The translations under genes were made by a program, and so were the position numbers. From contig JAHWDD010000004.1 of the NCBI GenBank assembly GCA_023897205.1, forward strand, positions 3,472,001-3,536,000: DNA of 64,000 bases, read 5' to 3'. The notes under the pieces were generated by a model that was not told the DNA's origin, searched no databases, and was given only the letters and a program-made list of their open reading frames with translations. Positions 58,713-64,000 of the stretch are shown here, piece by piece (within the stretch, counting starts at the first letter, position 1; each line of letters opens with the position of its first letter). The stretch is from Exophiala sp. HKRS030 (lineage: Eukaryota; Ascomycota; Eurotiomycetes; Chaetothyriales; Herpotrichiellaceae).

Positions 58713-59412
58713 GGTGAGACTGTCACAGTGGTTCTTGCCGTCGTGGTCCTCGATGTTTGTCCCGGTCTTGACTGTTGCCGAGAGCAGAGCAAAGGAAGAC
58801 TTGAAGGCACAAACAGAACAAGAGTTTAACAGATATTCATCTGCGCGGTCGACCAGGACCTTTTATCAACTGAACTCTCCCCTCGATAGACACTCTCTCA
58901 GCCGGACCCCCCTTTCAAATGATGGAGAGGCGAAGTCAAAGTCGAAGAGGTGTCGTCGATAGCGTAGAACTTCCTTTTCAAGTCTTGGAGTCCAACACGG
59001 ACCTGTGGTGGTTGGCGGTTCATTTCGGTCTTCTTGATCGCGCTGAAGTTGATAAGACGCTATTTCGAATCGATTGGCCAATCGGAAGCTTTTGAATCGA
59101 CCGGCTTGGCATCCACCATTGCGGAATGAGCCACCGCTATCGGCCAATGCACGTGACAAGGCCCAATGTGCGACGACACACTCTCGACTCTTTGGGTCTC
59201 TTTTTGACTTGTGGATGCATGTGTCGCGTATGTCGAACCTTGTGGTCGTACAGCTTTTGAGTCTGGCCTGAGACTGGAGACGCGGGACGTGGGCCTTATA
59301 AAAGTCATGAAGCCATGTGTCACGGTCTCGCTGTACACACTCTCCCAGGCACAGAGCCAGAAGACGAAATAAACATATTTCCCCAAGGTGAAGTTATCCC
59401 GTGCACAAAAAA
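58713..59412. promoter_or_regulatory. Bidirectional promoter, MFS transporter / FAD oxidoreductase
   Basis: 700 bases between two divergent start codons. It contains GATAAG at 59051-59056, a 14-bp palindrome CGATTGGCCAATCG (two opposed CCAAT boxes) at 59071-59084, another CCAAT at 59144-59148 and CACGTG at 59150-59155. The stretch GAATCGA(T/C)(T/C)GG occurs twice (59067-59077 and 59094-59104). This density of known site types within 110 bases suggests a real control region. Factors implied are the CCAAT-binding Hap complex, a GATA factor and a bHLH factor. Confidence 0.6.
59071..59084. promoter_or_regulatory. Palindromic double CCAAT box
   Basis: CGATTGGCCAATCG is a perfect palindrome made of two overlapping, opposed CCAAT boxes, about 360 bases upstream of the MFS start and 330 upstream of the oxidoreductase start. 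Confidence 0.6.
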
Positions 59413-61006
59413 ATGACAGGACAAGTTACACCGAGTATACTGGCGGAGCTGGAAGCCCAAGCACGGAATGATCCTCAACTTCCACGAGCGAACCCTACAG
59501 TGGCAACGTGGCAATTGCCGCCTCACCCGACACTGTCTGAGATCCAGTCGGAGAGCTTACCCAAGGTGACCGATTATGCCATCATTGGATCCGGCGTCAC
59601 AGGATGCAGTGTGGCCAAGACGTTGTTTGAGGCAGCGCCGCCGTCGTCGAGCTCATTCTCGGTGACGGTTCTGGAGGCTCGGACGCTGACGAGCGGTGCC
59701 ACGGGTCGCAACGGCGGCGTTCTGACCTCGTTCGTACCGGGCGACTACAAGATTCTCAGCGAGCATTTTGGTCATGAGCAAGCGGTCAAGATTGCACGGT
59801 ACGCCAACAGCACGTTGGAGAAGATGCATGCTCTGGGGAACTCCTCGGACGAGTTTCGACGCATCAGCGAAGTAAGAAGGCTCCAGGACGTCGTCTGCTT
59901 CGAAGACAAGGAATCTTTCGAAGGAGCTTTGGAGTCATACCGTCTATACGAGGAGCATGTGCCGGAAGAAAGAGGCAAGATGAGGAAGTTGACTCCTAAA
60001 GAGGCTGAAAGGGTTCGTTTTATACGTTCTGACCAACAATGCCGGTCATGCGACTCCTTTGTCTTTTCATGCTAATCGAACGTCTATCGTGGTTTTCAAA
60101 CAGGAGTACAATGTTCGAGCATCAGCTGGAGCCATCGTCGCTCCTAACGGCGCATTCTGGCCATACCGTCTCATCACCAACATCTGGGCTCAATTGTGCT
60201 CTAGCTATCAGTCCCGTCTGTCCATCGAGACCAAAACTCCCGTGACGGAAATCACTTACGACTCCAACAGCGACAAGACGTATCCTTACATTCTACACAC
60301 ACCTCGGGGAGAGATACGAGCGGCAAAAGTCATCCACGCCACCAACGGGTACACAGGTCACCTCTTACCGGAACTCCGAGGCAAGATCTACCCCGTGCGC
60401 GGGACCATGTCGACTCAAAAATCGACCCAAGGGTTCGGACGTCACGGCAACGCCTTGTCCTGGAGCATGATCAACAGCGGTAGGTACGACGGCGAGTCCC
60501 GTACGATGGAACTCGGGTTGTACTACGGTTGCCAGAACCCTCACACGGGAGACATCTTCGTGGGAGGCGAAAGGGCCAAGGTCGACGAGATGCTCGTGAG
60601 TGACGACACCGAGGTCGGCGTGCCGTGCGCGGAAAACATCTCCAACATCCTCCCTCGGTTCTTCACAAAGGGGTGGGAAGAAGGCTCCAAGGCCGAGGTG
60701 ATCAGGGTTTGGTCCGGTATCATGGGATTCACGGCCGATCGGTTGCCCTTGGTCGGAGCTTTGCCTCTGAGTGTCACCAAGAGAGGTACGAGCGAACAAG
60801 GAGGTGAATGGATAGCGGCGGGATTCAACGGTTATGGGATGCCTCTGTGTTGGTCTTCGGGTGAAGCTGTGGCCAAGATGTTGCTTGGGATCGACGTGAG
60901 TGACTTCTTGCCGGAGACCTTTTTGGCCTCCAAAGAGAGGTTGGACGATGGTAAACGCATGGCGATCGTGCCGGCCTTACAATTGTTGTTTGGTGGACAT
61001 CCTTGA
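59413..61006 (+). CDS. FAD-dependent oxidoreductase (DAO family, amine-oxidase-like)
   Basis: Exon 1 (59413-60012) and exon 2 (60104-61006) join across a 91-base intron (GTTCGT...GCTAAT...AAACAG), restoring AEREYNVRASAGAIVAPNGAFWPYRL. The product is 500 residues. The Rossmann motif DYAIIGSGVTGCSVAKTL has GxGxxG at 59-64, followed by the ATP-like block VLEARTLTSGATGRNGGVLTSF that binds the flavin in this family. The C-terminal part has KIYPVRGTMS, VIRVWSGIMGFTADRLPLVGAL and WIAAGFNGYGMPLCWSSGEAVAKMLLG. This arrangement is that of DAO-fold enzymes oxidising secondary amines or amino acids, close to gamma-glutamylputrescine oxidoreductase-like fungal proteins. No signal peptide or peroxisomal SKL-type end is present. 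The substrate is unknown; the divergent MFS transporter and nearby regulator suggest a small uptake-and-oxidation pathway. Confidence 0.9.
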
Positions 61007-62603
61007 GGTTTTGAACTGAGACAGCGAATCCAACCCGCGCGTCACGAAAAAGGATATATAGCTCGCCCAGGGATATTCGAAAGGAGTGCGCCTAGAAGGT
61101 GAAAATGAAAAGAAAAAGAGACCGGGGAGCCGTGTGTGAGAATAGGTCAAGACAAGAATTGAAGATGGAGAGGGAAAAAAAAAGTGATTTGACTACATAT
61201 ATAATACAGAGGAGGTTTCATGAATATTTATCTATAGAGGTGGATTCACTCGTACGCTGCAAACCAAGGATTGAAATCGCAAGGCCCTCGGACAATCGAG
61301 TTGTGAGTAACCCCCCGTATGGCTATGACTGTCCACTTGCAAGGGTTTTCTCTCCCTCCATCATAAACTCATCATGATCACCACCACCATGACGACTCCC
61401 ACACGGCTTTACTACACAGAAAGATCCCTTTTGTCAATGTCAACGATGATCTTACTACGTGACACACACATACACAACAGACAAACGCCGATCAACATGA
61501 CTTTTTTTATGTCAAATACTTTGTCTGGAAAATACTCCACACCGACCTCATCCCACCTCATACTGGGGGTTTGATATAGGACCGGGGGGGGAGGGGGGTT
61601 TTTTGGGAGGGGGGTTTTCCCCCCTCTTCTTCTTCTTCACCACCTAACCATCTCACCTAGGTAGGTAGGTATCAAAGCCTTGGAAATGGGATGCCTGAAG
61701 TCATCAAGGCGTGAACACCGTAATGTATCATTATTTATATTCATACAAACCAACCAACCAAAATCTTTCTTCCCTTCCGAACTTGCGAGTACAGGGTAAA
61801 CTCAGTAATACTTGAACAGGAAATACAAACACACTCACAACCTTACCTCATGTGCTGAATTGATACCCTGAGTCGTGGTCGAGCTTTATAGTATTGTAGT
61901 CGCACTCCGTACGTCCCATTAGGTACCTGATTCGTCACCACTGGTCTACATACGGAGTACCATGTCCAACGACAAGCCAACAAGACACCAATACCAAAAC
62001 ACAGATACTACTGTACGGACCTGGTTGTATTCCAACTCGAGTTGACGTGTCCTTGAGGACCTTTGGAATTTTCTATACTTGTTCTCAAAAGACTCGAGGC
62101 TCGATTTTAAACAAGGACAAAGAGTGACAAAAGGCCCTGTCGGCGGCAACCATGATCGACCACGTACAACCCACCTCCCATTCAGCCGTCCCAAGATAAG
62201 TTTTGTCTGTTTTATCGCCCCTGACTTGAAAAAACCCACCGTCAATCCCCACCGGCCCAAGTGCCGTTTTCGAAAGTTTGTACGTTGTATAGATGTACAA
62301 TAAAGTATAGGTATGTGATATGTATGTGTGTGGATTCCGAATTTGCGAGCCTTTTCCTTTTCCTTTTCCAAAGTCCTTTTTGTTACATTTTTCAAAAACC
62401 AAGAAAACGCCAGCTGAGGGGGTGGTGTTGGTGGTGACGATGATGACGAGGATAACATGGTACCGTACCCCCTTTCAGCCATCATATCATGTGTGGTCTG
62501 GCCAAGTACCAACAGAAACATCAACGACAAGGGGGGGGGAGGGTGCAACTGATAAACACAACAATGTATTGCCAAAGTACGACGGCAAGGGCATCAGTCG
62601 CAA
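61007..62603. other. Intergenic between the oxidoreductase and receptor genes
   Basis: 1.6 kb between converging 3' ends. It contains G, T and C homopolymer blocks at ~61580-61626 followed by TTC repeats and AGGTAGGTAGGT at 61659-61670, and a GTACGGAGTAC-like copy at 61950-61960. A 209-codon minus-strand frame (61946-62575) is low-complexity in composition and not convincing. No gene is called. Confidence 0.5.
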
Positions 62604-64000
62604 TCACCACCCGTTGTTATATTTGGAGTCCTTGGTGTCATCATTGTGTACCAACTCAATCACATCAGAGTCACCGCTCCGAGGGTAGACGTTTGCAGAA
62701 TGGGTGCCGGATTTGCCCAAGTGGTCTGCACTTCGCAGTGCCGAAGGTCGGGAAATTCGATACGTTCTCGACTCCGAATTGGGGTCGGAGGAGCTGCCGA
62801 AGCAAGTCGGGAAGACCTTTCGCAATAACGCTCGGACGGCGGGGAGACATGTGCAGATGATGCTGACAAAAGCTTCGAGGACACTCCAGTATGCGGTAGG
62901 GACGTTGTCATCTATACCAAAGAAAAACCCAAAAGTGTCAGTCATTCAAGACACATGTCAACGTCATAAAACATATATACCAAAACAAGCATGACAAGTA
63001 AGGAAGGGATCCTGTTGTACTTACATGTGGGATTGGTAGAGTTTGCGAATTGAACAAGAGAAGTCAGTCGGACAATACTGACAATGGTGATACTGTTCAA
63101 CAATGTTAGCGACACCTTGCGAGTTACACCAGGCTTGTGTGCTCGTTGGTTGCGGACTCACAAAAATCCAATACTAAACATAAAGACAAGATGAACCTTC
63201 TTTCTGCGTCCCAATTTGAGATGCAAAAGTTGTGGGATCGGAAGCAAGATGATCCAAATGTCGAAAATGATGTTGACGATTGCGTGAGCCCAAGCAAACG
63301 CATTGAGGTTCATGCATTGGCCCTTTGTTTCACCCGTCCAGCTTGTCCAGGCATAAGAGACTGGAATGCATTGGATCGCAATGCCGAGGGCGAAAGTGGG
63401 AATGTAAAGAGCGCAGACCGCCATGCTGCCGATGATCAATCTTCTAAAGGTTTGCGCTGGGAAAACCCTGTAGTAAAGGAGCAACAGGGCCATCTTTGTG
63501 AAACCAATCACACACATGTAAAAGATTTCGGTCAACCAGGTAAACTAAAGTGCTCGAGGTAGTCAGTGTGCTGCACTCTCTTTTCCCAAACAGTTCCGAG
63601 GTACAGGAGATGTCAAGTCTCACCTGAACGATTTGAGTGATTTTGTCGGGTGTGATTGTCCAAATGTCTTTTCCGAAGCCATCGCTACTCATGAAGAACT
63701 CTAGAATCGCCATGGGAAGAGCAAGTAGCTGTGTGATGTATCAGCCTTGACCAATCCTCTGTAACGTCTTTGTCAATTACGCACCAGTGATATGACAACG
63801 CAGAGATCTGCCCATTGGAGTGTCTCCCATTTGGGGAATCGATCCGCTATACGAAGTATGACACATATAATGGCTATGATTCCGCTGACGGCAGTCACAA
63901 TGGGCGTGACCGCGGTGTTGTCTCGGATGGGCTGCTTGCATAGAGTCATGGTGGCATTCTTGGCGGCTACAAATTCAATGTGAGCGGGTGGAAGACGATG
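62604..64000 (-). CDS. PTH11-like rhodopsin-domain membrane receptor, 5'-partial
   Basis: Five exons are visible on the minus strand: 64000-63785 (open to the edge), 63728-63624, 63544-63162, 63092-63025, 62911-62604, in frame throughout with introns of 56-180 bases. The visible protein has TM segments AVTPIVTAVSGIIAIICVILRI, LCVVISLLLALPMAILEFF, FTWLTEIFYMCVIGFTKMALLLLYYRVFP, the long RRLIIGSMAVCALYIPTFALGIAIQCIPVSYAW, AHAIVNIIFDIWIILLPIPQLLHL and VHLVFMFSIGFFITIVSIVRLTSL, then TAYWSVLEAFVSIICTCLPAVRALL. These are the signatures of the fungal rhodopsin/integral-membrane family (PTH11 class). The first visible residues (AAKNATMTLCKQPIRDNTAV) look like the end of an extracellular CFEM domain that would lie outside the window. 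The C-terminal ~80 residues are a Ser/Arg-rich tail ending DSKYNNGW. Role in sensing surface or host cues is known for Pth11 only; here it is inferred. Confidence 0.88.

Noticed and set aside
61946..62575. 209-codon minus-strand frame
   Set aside because: Low-complexity Ser/Pro/Lys runs, no domain, in 3' flanking DNA.

Overview
The window is nuclear DNA of a filamentous ascomycete (Pezizomycotina). Genes sit on both strands, many are split by short GT-AG introns of about 45-120 bases with CTAAC/CTGAC-type branch sites, and the content is typical of the group: two Zn(II)2Cys6 regulators, a Git3-type GPCR, a PTH11-like rhodopsin-fold receptor, a fungal Hda1-type deacetylase and a Mor2/Pag1 scaffold. 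The palindrome-like decamer TACTCCGTAC recurs between genes; together with gene content this makes me lean to Eurotiomycetes, without proof. No prokaryotic operons, rRNA, CRISPR or convincing tRNA was seen.

Layout. 1-1792: secreted Ser/Thr-rich protein whose C-terminus begins a GH128 glucanase-like domain, cut by the left edge (-). 2240-10340: Pag1/Tao3/Furry morphogenesis scaffold (-). 12276-14407: NADPH-cytochrome P450 reductase (+). 15884-18166: Ybp1/glomulin-like protein (-). 18167-24141: 6 kb without a convincing gene, holding a MITE-like element and facing triplet repeats. 24142-25378: Zn2Cys6 factor (+). 26599-29136: DBP4 helicase (-). 29716-30454: DNAJC8/Spf31-like J-protein (+). 30909-31939: FAD synthase (+). 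33306-35253: Mep/Amt ammonium transporter (+). 35684-37103: Leu5-type mitochondrial carrier (-). 37953-39812: Git3/Gpr1 GPCR (-). 40824-42002: METTL4-like MT-A70 methyltransferase (+). 42384-43239: ubiquitin C-terminal hydrolase (+). 43503-44654: ATP25 N-half/RsfS-like protein (-). 45265-46398: coiled-coil protein (+). 46860-50188: Hda1 class II deacetylase with Arb2 domain, 13 exons (-). 51432-52720: GAPDH (-). 53757-54443: Pho88/Snd3 (-). 54826-56394: Zn2Cys6 factor (+). 56741-58712: MFS transporter (-). 59413-61006: FAD-dependent amine-oxidase-like enzyme (+). 62604-64000: PTH11-like receptor, cut by the right edge (-).

Most of the window is conserved housekeeping sequence (P450 electron supply, ribosome biogenesis, splicing, flavin synthesis, glycolysis, ER targeting, chromatin) in ordinary syntenic arrangement. 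Two places look accessory. One is 54.8-61.0 kb, where a regulator, an MFS transporter and a FAD oxidoreductase sit together and the last two share a promoter with CCAAT, GATA and CACGTG sites. The other is the 18.2-24.1 kb gene desert with the inverted-repeat element, a relative of which lies near 51.1 kb. Nitrogen use is a recurring theme: the ammonium transporter has a clustered set of GATA sites upstream.

Intron models were built by hand from splice sites, frame and family conservation; where the spliced length was counted it is a multiple of three. No database search was possible.
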